A DNA stretch of 64,000 bases from contig NC_090714.1 in the NCBI RefSeq assembly GCF_040954835.1, positions 2,468,501-2,532,500 of the forward strand. The letters run 5' to 3'. The position numbers and the translations under genes were made by a program. The notes beneath the pieces were generated by a model. The model was not told the origin of the DNA. It worked only from the letters and a program-made list of their open reading frames with translations, and did not search any database. This document shows positions 12,023 through 26,564 of this stretch, in pieces (positions within the stretch are counted from its first letter, which is position 1; every line of letters begins with the position of its first letter). Source of the DNA: Lepisosteus oculatus. Lineage: Eukaryota; Chordata; Actinopteri; Semionotiformes; Lepisosteidae.

Positions 12023-15000
12023 TACCAAAAATATTGTTTGAGCGTCTCAAAAAAATATAAAAACAGATAAAAAAGCAAATACAAAACTCATTGTGTTTTA
12101 GATTAATCTCGTAGAAACAATAGAAACTGAAACAATGCTTCAGAACACTCAAGATTTCTGGGAAAACAGTTTAGATAATTCAACCCACAACCGAAAGTCA
12201 GGACTGATTTCAGAACAGCATGTTGAGGGTTTCAGAGAAATTGCACTGGAACTTCGCCAAAGGTCATAACCAAGCGTTCTGTTTAAATTCGCTGGGGACG
12301 TTAACATTTCAAAATACCCTGTAATTTAAAACAGCAGGTGAAATAAGAGTACAACAACGTGTTTATAATGTACTGCGTCTACTTTGTTTACATTCTCTGT
12401 GGCTTTGCTGCTGGCAGGAATGTGTCTGTTACATACAGTAACTCACTCAGGTGAATCCAGTTATACTGTCACCTGTGTGGTTTGACAGAAAACCTTCAGG
12501 TAAAGATGTCCATCAAATTCTTCCACATGGTCTGGGGGCTAACATCTTGTAGCATTGGTAATGATCCTCAGATGCACAAATATTTGTACTTATTTGTAAA
12601 TTTCGAATCATTTATTTGGACTCTGTCCTCATTGTGAGGTCTCTGAAATAATTACATATTACTTTTTTAATGTGTGTGAGAGTAACTGCCAACATGAAGT
12701 ACAGTACATAGCAAAGTTTAATAAAGTGAGTGAATGGAATCAACAAAAAGTAGCATTTTAACTTCAAGTAACACTAAAAGAAACTGGAACAAAATATTTT
12801 GTACTCCTGTATCTTTGGTATACAGCAGTTTGAAAGGGTGTTTTTTAAAAGACCCCACATATCAAAATGTCATTCTAAATACTTGGCAAATTAACCTCTA
12901 ACACCAACATTTGGTACTTCCTTTGGTGAAAAACTTTTGCAAAAGCATTTTGAAATTTGATCATTTTTTGCTGGTCAACTTACACCACAGAATTTTAGAT
13001 GGAAAAACCCTGCAGTTCTCCTGTAATGGGATACTTCAAAGCATGTGGTTCTCCATTAAATCTCTATGATATTGATGGAAATGGGATTGAAAATCTTAAT
13101 TTGCTCTCCATGTGGAAGATGTTGAAGCGCTTAAACCTTACAGCTGTTTTGCACATAAGGATTTCATATTCCAGAACATTTGCTGTAGCTTAACCACAAA
13201 CCAACAAGTCAGAAGACCTTAATGTGCCACCACTGTTGTGCTGCAGATCAGCTTGCGTATTGCCAGCAGCTTCTGAAACGTGTTCACAAAGCCGAGAAGA
13301 AAGTGGTCAAACAGTGCCAAAACTACAGAATGGAGCCCTTCTCTTCAAGGGATGGAAATTAATTTTCCCTGTTCTGTCCTCATACCAGAACACACACTGA
13401 AGGACTGTGAAGATAAATGTTTACAGTGAAATAAATGCTGTCGTCAACAAGCCCTAGGTTCACCTTTTCCATTCATTGCTTGGGTCAACACGTGGATATG
13501 CCTGACATGTTAGGTGAGAGGTGGAATTAAAGCCGGCTGCCAAAAGGGGAGATAGAAATGTGGTTCTTCTAGTCTTTGTCATGGCATGGTGATGTAACAA
13601 CACACCAAACACCAGCAGCACTACTACCAAACTTAAACCAGGCCTATTTTTTCCTGCGTTACCAGTATTAAACAATGGCACTCTGTTGCTCCTGTGAAGG
13701 GAGGGCACAGCAGCTCCCTCTTTGATGTTCACTTTGAGCGCAGAATTGCGATGAGATGCTGTAGAACACAAAGGCCAGCTCTAAACGATGTCATGAATTA
13801 TGAAATGTGTTCCATGACTGTGCGACAGGGAGTCAGCAGGGGCCACACATCAGTCATTAGACTCCCTGGTACCCGGTTCAGCCGAGCTCCTGCTTGTTTC
13901 ACGCGTCGCGTCTCCTCAGCGGGCGTGGGAGGTAGCTGGGGAGAGGGTAACTACAGCCCACCCAGGGGCTCCTGCTCTAGGGGAAGGCTCCAGTGGGCAC
14001 ACGGGCTCCTGAATGAGCTGGAGGCCCAAGCCGCTCACCAAGAGAGCTGTGGGGGCAAACTGCAGAGGACTGGCTGTACAAGAGATCATCGACAAGCCAA
14101 AAGGACCGCTGAGAAACAACCTGGGAAGTTTCTCAGCAGCACAAGAATTCCTACTCCTTTTTCTGAGGTTTTTCTTTTGAATGAATAAAGGGTGCCATGG
14201 CAACCATCCACGCCCGGCCTATTCTGTGTCCAGCCTGTAACTGACTTATATAAGATTCAGATTCCTCCTAAATTTCGGCCATTTGCTTCAGAATGGATAT
14301 ACATTATATTCCATTTAAGACAGTCTTTATATTATGTCACTTCTTCTTAACAAAATCCAAATCCTCGATGCAGCATTTCCAGAACCAGGCCTCACAGTTA
14401 ATCTCAATTTTGTTATTGTTCCGGACCTTCCAAAGCAACCCACTTTTCGGAAGAAGTCAGACTTAGTGGAAGAACCAATTTATCAGACCGCATCTGCGAA
14501 AGCAGAGACGAGAAAAAGAATGAAGCTGTTTTTCCACCTGAACAATCCTTCTTTCTGCTTCTGCTAGAGCAATCAACAGGTGCAGGCCCAACAGGGTTTT
14601 CATTCAAGATTTCTGATGTCTTTGCAAAATAATTTGCATCATCAATGCCAGGTTTTTTACTGCTTTGACAAAGGGAAGGGAATGACTGTTTTAATTGGCT
14701 TGTATGTAAAACAAGGGAGCAGCTGCTTAAGTTGGGATCTTAAATTTCAGCGTTCCTCAGGTGAACTGAGGCGGAGGGCTGGGCAAGCAGTAGACATTCA
14801 TTCTTCACTTCTCAGGATTTGACATGAAGCCCAGGCAACACAAGGAAATGAAACGTCAAGCGGAATTAACAAGGACACCACAACTCTGAAAGCCTCCATC
14901 TTCATCATTTTTAACAACAGTATGTGTCAGTAACTGCTGTCAGTGAGGTAATGCTCTGTAGTTAGAGAGCAAAACACAGAGAAAAAAATGATTTCCTGTT

Positions 15001-16574
15001 GGGAAGCTGCTTCATAATCACAGCTGAGCTGTAGTTTTTGTAGGTGAAGGGGCCTGTTTTCCTGTTACTAATTCATTACAGAAAGCATATCAATTGAGAC
15101 TGTTTAAAGGACTGACAGACATCATGTTTTGTTTCTCCTGGCTTTAGGGGTTGGGGGGATAAGGGAAGAAGCTGAAATTGAAAATGATTTGAAGTGGACC
15201 CCTTACTGAACTGCAGGGCTCTGTGACAGGGCCCCATATGCGTCAAACAGTCCTGTTATCAGACTGATACACGACAACTCCGCCTGCCCGTGTCGCACAG
15301 AAGAAACTTATTCCCCCTCTGCCTGACCTTTTCTGCAAGCACATCAAAGGAGCTGAATTTGTACGTTGCCAATGATCATTAAAGTTTAACAGGCAAAGCT
15401 GGGACAGACTGACCCGAAGGAATAAAAGGCTGGGTCAGCCCTTGTCCTGATGGATCGACTACCGTGAGCTATATAAGAGTTCTGTGCAAAAGAAGATATT
15501 TTCCTGCTCTGATGGTTTAACGAAATCAGTGGAGACCTGTTTCTCTGTGTCCTTCTTGTGTTTCAGTGTGGTGCAAGCATCCTGTGCTAAACTCACAGCT
15601 ACAAATATTTGGAAACCCATTTTCTTAATAATCATTTGCTTGTTTTAAATTAACAAAAGGAACTTAACAGCAGAAAGCCCTTCCTCGTTATCGGGGCGGT
15701 TATGTGCAGTGCTGAGCTTCTAGAACATTCTTAGAGCCCAGATGCTTTTCAGACCATCTCTGCGGCTCAATTTGTGCCCCTGAGTTTCCCAACGCACCCC
15801 TCCACATCGATCACATCCTCTTGATGATTACTACACTCACTACCTGTATAGTACTGTGTTTTATGTTAATTTTTATTATGTTCCTTTCTGGAAGAGAAAA
15901 CTGAAGTACCATATCTATTTCCTGTCATTTCCATTTGCCATATTTATGTTGACGTGCACAACTGTGCAACTGTAGATATACCCCTGGGAGAGCTTTTCCC
16001 CAACACACTGAGGATAATTTAGGAACATATCTATCGTGAATATGAAGGACTGGGTGTAATTTTGCTGATTTTTCCAAATGTCACCGTTCATACAGGATTT
16101 ACAAAGTTTCTGCGTCTTACAAACCACAAGGATTGCAGGCAGGAAATTCAACAGCAAAGTTCTGACCTACGAAATAACTGAACTGAGGTGAGTGCTTCCT
16201 CTCTTTTCCTTTTATCTTTATACAGAGATCACAGAGTCCTGTCACACACTGTATACAGACGTGGCGTGTACAAAGTGGATAAGGAAGCAAGAACCATCCC
16301 CTGAAGCCAAACAGGACTCGAACAGAGCTTGAAGACGCTAAGCAGATGGATGTCCCAGCCACACTAATGCCTTATAAAATCATGTATGTTTGGGTCTGGC
16401 TGGGTATGAAGGCTGATCTAATCTAGTCATGAGGTGGCAGCGGAGGCACGCTGATGTGGTGAAGTCTTTATCGCACTGCACGTCTTCATTGGTAGATAAA
16501 TGAAAGGGGGCTGCCACAGACGGGCTCAGGAATCGGGGAACATTGCACTTAGGGTTGGTGTTTGTTATAAAAGG

Positions 16575-16815
16575 GGTGGCACAGTGGTGCACTGGTCAAC
16601 ATTGCTGTCTTGCAGTGCTGGGGCCCTGGGTTCAATTCTGGCCTTGGGATGCAGTCTTTGTGGGGTCTGTATGTTCTCCCCATACTGTGTGTTGGTTTGT
16701 GTGGGTTTCTTCTTGGTGCTCCAGTTTCCTCCCCCAGTCTAAAGACATATTGATATCTGGGGAAACTGGCCCTGGTGTGAGTGTGCAAGTGTTTGTCTGT
16801 GTCTCTGTGTGTTTA
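16575..16815 (+). mobile_element. SINE family A copy with tRNA-like head, 3-prime truncated
   Basis: Starts GGCACAGTGGTGCACTGG (A-box-like) and has GGGTTCAATTCTGG (B-box-like, RNA polymerase III promoter) about 50 bases on, then TCCCCCAGTCTAAAGACAT. It breaks down after the GT-rich tract. Confidence 0.8.
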
Positions 16816-19042
16816 TGTTCAAAAACAGCTGCAAATCTGAATTTCTGTTTGCTGAAATTGCTCAAATATGTATGTAAATATTTATTATAATGTAATTTAT
16901 AAACAGTGCAATATTTTGTCAAAACAGCCATAGTACACTATAGTATTTATGGAAATTGTAGGGGAAGCTGATATAGTTTTGCAGTGGAACACCACACACA
17001 GGAATTGTATTTCCCAGTGTACTGGATTTCCATCTGGCCAGCATTTCATTTATTTTATTTCTGGATGAAGATTTATAAATAGACAGTCTTCTGATATTTT
17101 GTGGTTTGTTCTTAAAAGTACATACTGTATAAGACAATGCACTTGGTTATTGTGGTGTTGTTTAATGAGGTAGTGTCTCTGCTGTGTTAAACATCTGCTG
17201 ATGACCTGAGTAAAAACAAAAGATCTTACAGAGATCATGTGACTCTCATCAGTGTTTTGTCCTCTCGGGTTTTGGAAGGAAAGCAATGTGGTACAGTTGA
17301 ACATTTTTCATGTACAATTTGTACAAAACATGGCAAAACAGAAAGCAAAACATGCGTTCTTTCCTCTCCTCAGATGTTTACCAAGCTCTATAAAATGTCC
17401 TCAAATGCTCCAGGTCTCGTCACAAAAACAAAATGCTTTCAGTTTTATCGTCCATTATTACACCACAAGTGTCACTGTCCGGAATCGAGTGGAATCTGGG
17501 CTCTGTCCTATACTGCTACAACAGAGTCTTTGTGAAGAGCTTACATACTGTAGCTGAAGGCATTCTGCCCAGGAGACAACTTATTAAATGACCTGTCAAA
17601 ATCCAAGAAAGAGTTCTGTTTTTATACAGCAGTAAATATATCTAATATGCATATTATGTATTAGGTTTAGAAGGGTGCTTGATGGAATGGAATATACTGT
17701 ACCTAATATTCCTACAAATACTTCTGTTAAGTAAACATGGGATTAAAAGGTAGAGCTGGTATTTTTTTCTTGTCAGAGCGTCTTGCAGGCAGACCCCCTG
17801 TAAAAAGTTCTGACTTCAACCCCTTGGTATTTGAAACATCATAAAGATTCACAAGCGAGAGTAACCTTGTATTTCTTTTCAAAGCCATGTTTATTTTGGC
17901 AATAACTCTCATTTAAAAAGAATTCTTCTTAACCGTGTTGCTCCTCTTTCCACCAAAATTATTGCACTGTGTGCTAAGATTTTTTTGACAATTTGCCTGA
18001 AAGTTTTTAGCTGGATTGAGATTTGAATTGTGGATCTCTCTGGGCTATACGCTGGCAGTAGTCTTTCACTATGGATTACTGTAATACTCATCTCTTACCC
18101 CTATATATTAAAATAACGTCTGTGTTAAAACAAAGCCAGAAGAGTCATTTTAAAAACACAACCTTCAATCCTCTGAGTAGAGGCTCAGGAAAATGGATAA
18201 ACATCAGAGTTTTCCTTGAGAAAACTGCTCATAAGCAAAGCCAATATGGCTCATTCACTGTTCCTCAAGTTTCATATTTGAGTACTGATCCTTTGGGCAT
18301 GAGAAATTGACTTCCTGTCTTCCTTTTGTTAAAAAAAAAGGAGCAGTGCAAACTTCTTTCTGTCATTTATACTACTTCAAAATCCCAACAAAGTTCCAGT
18401 GACATTTAATTCTACCACTTGCATCGCAACAGCGATGTAAGAAAACTTGCACAAAAGTAACTGGTTTCTCTTAAAACTGTATTGAAGAAGTATACTGAGG
18501 TCATAAGTTTCAAATTACCTCATTAATTAAATAATATCTTTAAAGCCAAGGAACCAAAACAAAAAGCAGTATTATAATCTGCCTGAAGTCCAGTCCTTTG
18601 TAATTCAAGAATACTATAATCTGTTCCTTATGGATATAGGAATAACATACATAAAGTCTGTATAATTAAGGCAATTTTTCGACTTCTGCTTGTTACATTG
18701 TGGTAAATTGGTACATTTGTATTCAAATTACTGTCGGGACAAGAGACTGCTCTAATTATCTTTCCAGATTAATATCCGGATATCTGGAAGATGAAAGTGA
18801 CCACCAGCAGCCTTTTTTGGCTGTCTGTACAGCGCATCAAAGGAGATCATGAGTATGAAATGTATCTGCTGTCTTATTTCAATACAGTATTAAAGAAGAA
18901 CTGGAAATCACCCTCACCCTGTTTGTAAGAGACACAGAATCACAGTAAGAACACACAATCTGGTTCTCAAATTACTACGAAAGGTTCCATGTATTGCCTC
19001 ATAGGACAAAATAGTTATTTTATAAAACAATCACTGTACATA

Positions 19043-19285
19043 TCCAGTGGGTTTGAAAAGTCTACACACCCTAATTGAAATTTCAGCTTTTGTTGATGTG
19101 GACCATGGTTATCTCTGCACTATACAACCAAGAAACCTTCAGGGAACTCCTACAGGCACAGCTGACTTCAATTAGGGCTAATCAGATTCACTTCAACTGG
19201 TGCCAGGTGAAGGCAAATTACCTTTGTACATGATTTGGAATGTGTTTGGTTTAATCTGAACACAGTTACAACCTCCTTTTAGTTT
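19043..19285 (+). mobile_element. Tc1-like transposon end remnant
   Basis: CAGTGGGTTTGAAAAGTCTA then CACACCCT at the left, and TTAATCTGAACACAGTTACA on the right. Both fit the terminal region of a fish Tc1-like family. No transposase frame. Confidence 0.45.
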
Positions 19286-21866
19286 TAGAAGTATTTCAAT
19301 GTATTCACAGTCAAAGTGCAATATACAGTACAAAACATATTTTAATTTGTTGAATACAGTATATTACAATTGTAATAAGTCATTTTTTCACATTCTTTCC
19401 CTTTTCAACTTTAAATCCATCTTAGAATGGACCTATTCAAAGCTATTCAAACTATACATAGTAACATCCAATTCCCCAAATCCCCGCATAGACTCTAAGA
19501 AATAGAACATTTAGATAAATGGTGTAAATATTTCTATAGACTCAGAATATATAAATACAACAACAGCATTATTTTATGAATTCAGTGAAACTTTGAAATA
19601 CATAATATAATAAGAACTTAGCTATTTTACTATTTCACACTGCTTGTAGTGTATAACTATACTTGAAACTGTTCACATCTCATTTTATAAATGTTGCTAC
19701 TAATAGATCTTTCTCGATTGGCACCAGAACATAACAGCGTTGGCTAAGTTTAAAGGGCACTTAACAGTGGCCATGCCTAGTACTGTGTATAACAGCATGC
19801 CTGTGATGACAACAGTACACGCTTACAGGAAAATCATTTAAGCCTATCTCCTTCTAGATGGTTGCTCTTTTCTAGGGCTTAAATCCAAATCTTGATCTAT
19901 GCTTAAGGAGTCAAAATCAAGCATGTCACAATGGTAAGCTTCTCTAACTGCTTTCTTTAGCCAGCCACTTCTAAATGGTCTTATCCAAGCATTAATCCCC
20001 TTCAACACGCCAGGCAGTGATGCCTTTCCTCTGGGGTGGACTTACCCAATAACAGCCAGCATTCCACCTTCTGCAAACCAGAAAGGCTTTGATGGAGTCA
20101 TGCTCCGGTCACTTAAGACTAGAGGAGGCTGTATGAATTTGGTTCTGAGTTTTGCAGTTATTGATTCCTTTTGCACAAGAACACTTTGCTTCACTCCTCT
20201 CCCACTTAACTATTACTAAAGCAAAAAAATAACAACTAAAATGTGTCCAACACCCTGATGAAGAGGTAACTCTGAGGAACCAGCATCATCAACGCAGATC
20301 TTCCTACCTGAGATCCAAGGACTCCATGCATGATGTTACTTCTAGTTGCAAAGCTACTGTACTCTCAGCAAATGGCCGAGTCGACTTGGCTCCCTGTCTT
20401 TGCAAAAAAGTATTATTTCTTTACAATTTGGCAGCAGGGCGCACCCTAATAACTGCTTAGTACATTCAAAGTACAAAAAGCTTGCGCAGGAAAAGGACAC
20501 TCCCTGTTCTCAACGGACTCTTTCAGGAAAGGAACTCTTATTGGGCTGGTAGATAACGGTTATATAAAGACCCTCATACAACAGAACCTGCCCATCTTGA
20601 CTCTGTGGAAAAACACCAAGCTTGGTAGTGGCATAAAATACACCATAGAGTTTCATAAGTGAAGATGCTTTTGGATTTAACAGGATAAACATTCCCTAGA
20701 AGGCGTGATTTGAGCATGAATGCCACATTCACAATAATTTACACTGAGTAGACATCAAATCAGAAGTGCCACTTGCCTTTAATGTATTGAGTTAATAATA
20801 TCATGATAGCATTCACTTTTTTTGATTGAATTCTAGCAAGGAATACCCCAAGCGTATGGTGAAACATTTCATCAGTCTTTAGAGTAAGAAGTTCAAAGGA
20901 ATGACTGGTGCGCTATATTCTCTGGTTTTATTATTTACATTATGTTCTGAGGGTCTCACTTTGTGTATCTGGGCTCTGCCTTGCAGTACTGACAGACGCT
21001 TTAAGTTTAAAGCTTTTGTTTTCCACAGGTTCAGCAGTGAAAAATCTTTTCACTGCTCGGTGTTTAACTAAAAAGGGTTATTTAAAAATAACGATAGAAA
21101 CATCCTAAAAACCCGTTGTGGTTTCTTCGCTATTTTCCCTCCATTTGAAACATTCACCGAGAACGTCCTGTCACCACTACAATGTGTGTTGCCGATACTT
21201 TCATAGACAGAATCAACGCGGGCACTGGCACCCAAACCGAAAACAGCCCTCATGAGGGACTGCCATTCTCAGAACATCGTTCCACTAGTCCTTCCCTTCT
21301 CCTCAACACCCGTCTCATTCCCAGCTTCATCAAAAAATATCTCTCAGATAAGAGCGTGAACAGCCAAATGTCTTTTTTCTTTCATCTCCTGCAGCTCATC
21401 ACCTAATCTATGCCGTCTTTTCCACAGTTCCCCCAGCTGCCCACACCAACCATCCACACCAGGCACTTCAAGCTGCACCGGGAGCTGCTGAGTCACCTGG
21501 ACCTGCTGTACCTCACAGCTCATATAGACACTTCGGGCCTGTCAACATGACAAGATGACACACGTATTGAATCTCTTGCAGAAAGTACCCTGCTGTTTAT
21601 ATCAGGTACAAGAATAAAACTGTCTGCCTATTTCAGGGAATACATTAGGCCAGTGAGGATCAAAGATGTCTGCAAGACCATCATTATCCATCATGCCTCT
21701 CCAGGCTGTGATTTCTCTGACCTTTCCATCTGTATCCTTGTATGGGCCTTCAAGGGCTCCTACTTCACAACAACATCGAAAACCATGATCATCCTGAAAC
21801 AAAGATTCTACCAGCGTTCAATGAGAGATACGTTTCTTGTTAAAACCTCTCCCCTGGTTGAGGTTT

Positions 21867-22126
21867 GCTTTTTCCAATTCAGGGTTGCGGGGGAGCCAGA
21901 GCCTATCCCAGCAAGCAATGGGTGCAAGGCAGGACACACCCTGGACAGGACGCCAGTCCATCACAGGGCAGACAAACACGAACAGACACACACACACTCA
22001 CACCAGGGCCAGTTTTCCCAGAAGACATTTGACCTGCCAGTATGTCCTTGGACTGTGGGAGGAAACCCACGCAGAATTGAACCCAGGGCCACAGAGTCAG
22101 CAATGCTAACCACTGTGACACCCCAC
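21867..22126 (-). mobile_element. SINE family A copy
   Basis: Reverse orientation from TTCCAATTCAGGGTTGCGG through the CA-rich tract to AGCAATGCTAACCACTGTGA. An internal part of the middle is deleted relative to the 45.3 kb copy. Confidence 0.8.
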
Positions 22127-23340
22127 ATTTTAGCTTTTCACCCTGAACATTTAACTCAAAGGAATTCATCCCTCTGATTTCCATGTGTTTGGAAACTTTT
22201 TCTTACTGACATGCCCATTGTCATGTGTTCCTTCTATTGTTCTCCTTTCCCTGAGCATCCCCCGAGCCCTGTCTCTCTCTCCCCCACACGCGGACAAAAC
22301 GCAATGGTCAAAATCACAGCTGAGGTGTGTACAAACCTAATTATACAAATGGCTACCAAGTTTCATACTGTATGTAACCCTGTAAGGTGCTACAGATTGT
22401 AATAAGAATAATTTCACCCCAGATCAAGCTAAACACAGCTAGTAGATGCTATTGGCATAGCCTGAAAAACTGTCTGCTTTTTAGAAGTAGCAGTGGAATG
22501 ATTAAATGCATTTACTCTTAGTTAACATCGGCTAACAGTTCCCAAGAGGAATAACAACAGCAACCTAAAAAATAAAACTCTGCCTGTGCCTTGCCGAAAG
22601 GCTGTATTCTGTACTCTTCTGCGGAAGGCAGATGAAGACTGGAAGCACTGTTAGTGGAGGACGGGGTACGTAAGAATATCCAGCGGCCCCTTTATCAGTC
22701 TTCCCCAGGCAGCCTCCTGCAGAGTCCCTGTGAGGCACAGGGCCTCACTTACTGGAATAGGCAGGGTGGGGCCACTCACATTCAGAGCTGCATTCTCCAG
22801 TATGTGAAACACCAGCTGCCTGAGAACATGCCTTCATCACCATAAACCATTATGTTGCTATTCCACATGCAGCATAAGAACAACTAACTTTGTGAATCAT
22901 GATCTGATTTGTGGGCACCTGCTCATTTGCGCAACTAATTTACGAGCATAATAAAATAAAATTCTGTCACTTTTAATGCTACAAAAGTTATGAAACTAGA
23001 ATTAATGCCATCTTTCCTGAATACTCTTATAAAAACAGATACTTATTTATTTTCCTTTTTGTTTCACAAATTGATGTTTTCCTCTCTGGTGATTCCTACT
23101 GATCTTTAGCTGCTTTAAAGGGAATCCAAATCAATTGTATTTCTTCCTTAGAAAGAAATACTATCATGATGTCACTTGTTGGTACCTTTTTAACTCAGTG
23201 AGGAGTAATGCACTCACTCAGATCAATCTTTCCGGTAAGACAAATTCTACTGCTGCCACCAATACAATTTGCTTTTAAATCAAAATCAACAACTCTTCAT
23301 CCTCAGCCGAGATGAATGCACTCCTTTAAAAAAGTAGCAA

Positions 23341-24000
23341 CTTGAGCCTGTTTGTGCCTCTTATTAAGGCAGAAGGAATGCAAGATGCATACAGAATACT
23401 GAGATTCTAAATATAACTGGTATAATGGTAGTTCTGAAACTGACCTGGTCAGAATAAAACAGAATCACAGATGTTTTGTGATGTGATGTTAATTCAATTT
23501 ATGATACAACATAGCAAGACACAGTAGATGCTGAAAGTACACAAGATCACATCCTTAAGACTGAACCTAAAGAATTAATATCACTGTCTACCACAACTAA
23601 GGCATTATAATAGAAGGCTCCATGCACTTTACAAACAAGATCAAATAATCTGCCTTTAGTGTCGTAAATATTGTTACTCTAGAAACAGAGATGTTACCAA
23701 AACACCAAGAGTTCAAGATGGAAAGTACAAGAAAACTACAATAGCAATGTGTCGGCATTAGTCATGTTTGCATTACTTCTTAAAGGTTACAAAAAGCACA
23801 TTTGAAATGATGCGATCCAGGGAACACAGAAAACTGGGGAGAAGCCACTTTCTCGAAGTAATGTGAAGAAAATCAACAGCACAAAGATGTACACTGCTCT
23901 CAAAAAGGAACGTCTTGAGCGCGTCTGTGCCTCTTTCTAAGGCAGAGGGAATCAAGGATGCATGTGGAATGCGTGCTGGGATTCTAAATATAAATGGTAG
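23341..24000 (+). repeat. Diverged direct repeat of about 90 bases (two copies)
   Basis: 23341-23425 and 23911-23998 share CTTGAGC..., TGTGCCTCTT, TAAGGCAGA.GGAAT, GATGCAT and GATTCTAAATATAA...GGTA. The copies lie 570 bases apart. Source unknown. Confidence 0.65.
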
Positions 24001-24570
24001 CAATAAATAACAGTATACTATTAAATAAACACACTTTTCCAGCTTTCTTATGCACTATTCATCAGAAAAGCAAGAGCCACCTTAAGACAACTGCATTCCT
24101 CAGCTATAGCTTCCATTGTCCCCGGGGACTGAACACAAGTTAAGAACTTGCACATCTGGAAGCAGGACAGCTGGCTTTGCAAGAACAGTACAATATTCAC
24201 AAAACAAACTTGTGAGGTTTTCCAAGTATATGTGAATTGATTTTATTGTGTTTGCAGGCTAAAGGAATCCGAACAAACTAAATGCTAAAGAGAAGGTGTG
24301 TTTAGAAAACATCATCAAAACCAAAACCTTCTACCTGCAAAAATGAATCAACAGAAACAGCACACACAATCAAGATCTGGCTAATGGTGTTACCAACAAG
24401 TTAATCTCAAATGTACAGCATACAAACATCAACTGAAAGTTGAAGGTATTTAATAAATAGGCTAATAATTTTAATTAGGGCACCAGTTTTCATTCTATCC
24501 CTTGCTTTCTTGTTATTGCCTCTATTTACAATGCTGTGCGGTTTGATGTTTGTTTAAAATGTATATTCTA

Positions 24571-24926
24571 GGGCATGGAGGCACAGTGATTAGCATTGCT
24601 GCCTCATAGCACTGGAGTCCTGGGTTCAATTCCAGACTAGGATGCTATCTGTGTGGAGTTTGTATGTGCTCCCTGTGTTCATGTGTGTTTCTACCATATG
24701 CTCCTGTTTTCTCCCACAGTCCAAAGACATGCTGACAGGTTAAATTGCTTCTGGGGAAACTGGCCCTGGTGTGAGCATTCACGTCTTTGTGTCTGTGTGT
24801 GCGCCCTGTGATGGACTGGTGTCCTGTCCTGGGTGTATCCCGCCTCTTACCTGCTGCTTCCTGGGATTGGCACCTGGCGTGACCCTGTACTGAGTAAAGC
24901 AGTTAGAAAATGTATGTTTGGATGTA
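24571..24926 (+). mobile_element. SINE family A copy, near full length
   Basis: Begins GGGCATGGAGGCACAGTGAT, has a B-box-like GGGTTCAATTCC, TCCCACAGTCCAAAGACATG, and ends near GTAAAGCAGTTAGAAAATG. Useful as the local full-length reference (about 350 bases). Confidence 0.85.
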
Positions 24927-25954
24927 GATATTCCTTCACAACAGCTGCAAGAAACCCTGAAATGAATGAACAACAGCATATTATATTATCCACTTCAAGT
25001 GTGTATGATGCCAAATAAAAGCTATTTGACTTCTAAATTCACAAAATAAAAAAAAACATAAAACATTACAAAAGACAGGGGGAAATCTAGCCCAACTGGC
25101 TCATTTATCCTAAAATATTTCAATAACTTGAATCAGGTTCCGTCATAGTTTTCTCTGTTCAAGACTAACATTTTTAAGGTCTTTTGTCTTGTCTTTAAGC
25201 CTGGGAATGCATCTGGTCAGTCTTTGTAATGTGCTGAGTAAAGTTTACACAATATTTTAAATTAGGTCATCACAGTGCATTGCATAATGTTAATACAGCA
25301 GTATAATTTTATTCCACATCTATGTTTTACTCCTTTTGTAGTAACTGTTGAGTTTTTAAAATGGCTCTATTAATATAGTGGTTAAGCTATTCAGCTACAC
25401 TAAAGAAAATGATGTTTTATAAAGTTTTAAATCTTTTTGTCTCATAAGCAGAGTGCGAAAGCCTAATTCTGATAAAAATAGAAATTTGGCAACATTTCCA
25501 ACTTGAATGACCTAACATAGATAGAATGTGAAAGTGGATACAAAATAAAACGAATCTAGCTCATGAAAATATAGGAATAAGCCTATGTAAAACCAGATCA
25601 TAATTCTGGACATCTGGAAAGAGTAATACAATACACTTTAAATGCAGCCAACAGTCTAGAAAAACATGAATTAGGTGTTTTTTGACAACTAAAATCTCAT
25701 AATTCGAGAGTGCTCTTTTTTCATATTATGAATAAAGATTTAAGGTGATTTATAAAGTCCAAACACCGTAGTTAAACCTTTAGAAGTAAATATGTCATTT
25801 CAGTCATTTCACCACACCTGTGTAGTCAAGAACTTGTGTTTTTGGGCTCTGCTGAGGTTTTTGTGGGGTCTTTTCTTAAATAAGCAAAGGGGTTTACATT
25901 TACCAGTGCAATGTTTTTTAAATGCAATGGTGACTAAAGCAGAAAAAAATAAAT

Positions 25955-26420
25955 ATTAAGAATCATTGTATGTGAAATAATAAGTGAACCCCTAGTTCAC
26001 TCAGCACAATTAAGGGGATAATTAGAACCAGGTGGTTTAATCATTCAGGTACTTAAAAAGTAAACAAAGAATGCGTTTGGGCAGCCCTGTCCTATATAAT
26101 TGTCAGAAACCTGTGAGTTTGTCCTTATGGCATGCCATGATCAAGAGAGATTTCAGAAGATCTGAGAAAAAGGAGTAATTGATGCTCACCGATTTGGAAA
26201 GGGGCACCATTTTTCCACTGTCAGACAGTTTACTATTTAAAAAAAGACCATGCTGACTCAACCCAGGACCAGTGACCTGCCAAGGGCGCCCCAGGAGCAA
26301 ATCAGTCATCCAGGAAAGAACTTCAGAATAACACCTAACAATCTGCAGGCCTCTCCTGAAGTGGACAGTGTCTGTGTTTAGGCCTCAACAATCAGTAAAA
26401 GACTGAACAAAAACGTTTTG
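25955..26420 (+). mobile_element. Decayed Tc1/mariner-like DNA transposon
   Basis: Contains ATAAGTGAACCCCTAGTTCA, CACAATTAAGGGGATAATTA, AGATTTCAGAAGATCTGAGA and TTGATGCTCACCGATTTGGA. These resemble the left part and the transposase N-terminus (ISEDLRKR...DAH) of a Tc1-like family common in fishes. A TAA soon interrupts the frame, and the catalytic DDE part is missing. Confidence 0.55.
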
Positions 26421-26564
26421 TCATATATATATGGCTGGGATAACAGCCAGGAGCAAAACATTCTATTTCTTTTGGGCAAAATGACTTTTGTGGAAATATT
26501 TTTGTGAGCTGGTGAGCAAAATAATATTTACAGAATCAAAATCTCCAGAAGTTTCAAATTCAAT

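Noticed and set aside
13694..14188. 164-residue plus-strand open frame
   Set aside because: Low-complexity Gly/Arg/Ser composition from a GC-richer patch, overlapped by minus-strand frames; no family resemblance and no splice context.
21653..22177. 174-residue plus-strand open frame
   Set aside because: Its second half runs through the SINE at 21867-22126; the frame is a by-product of that repeat.
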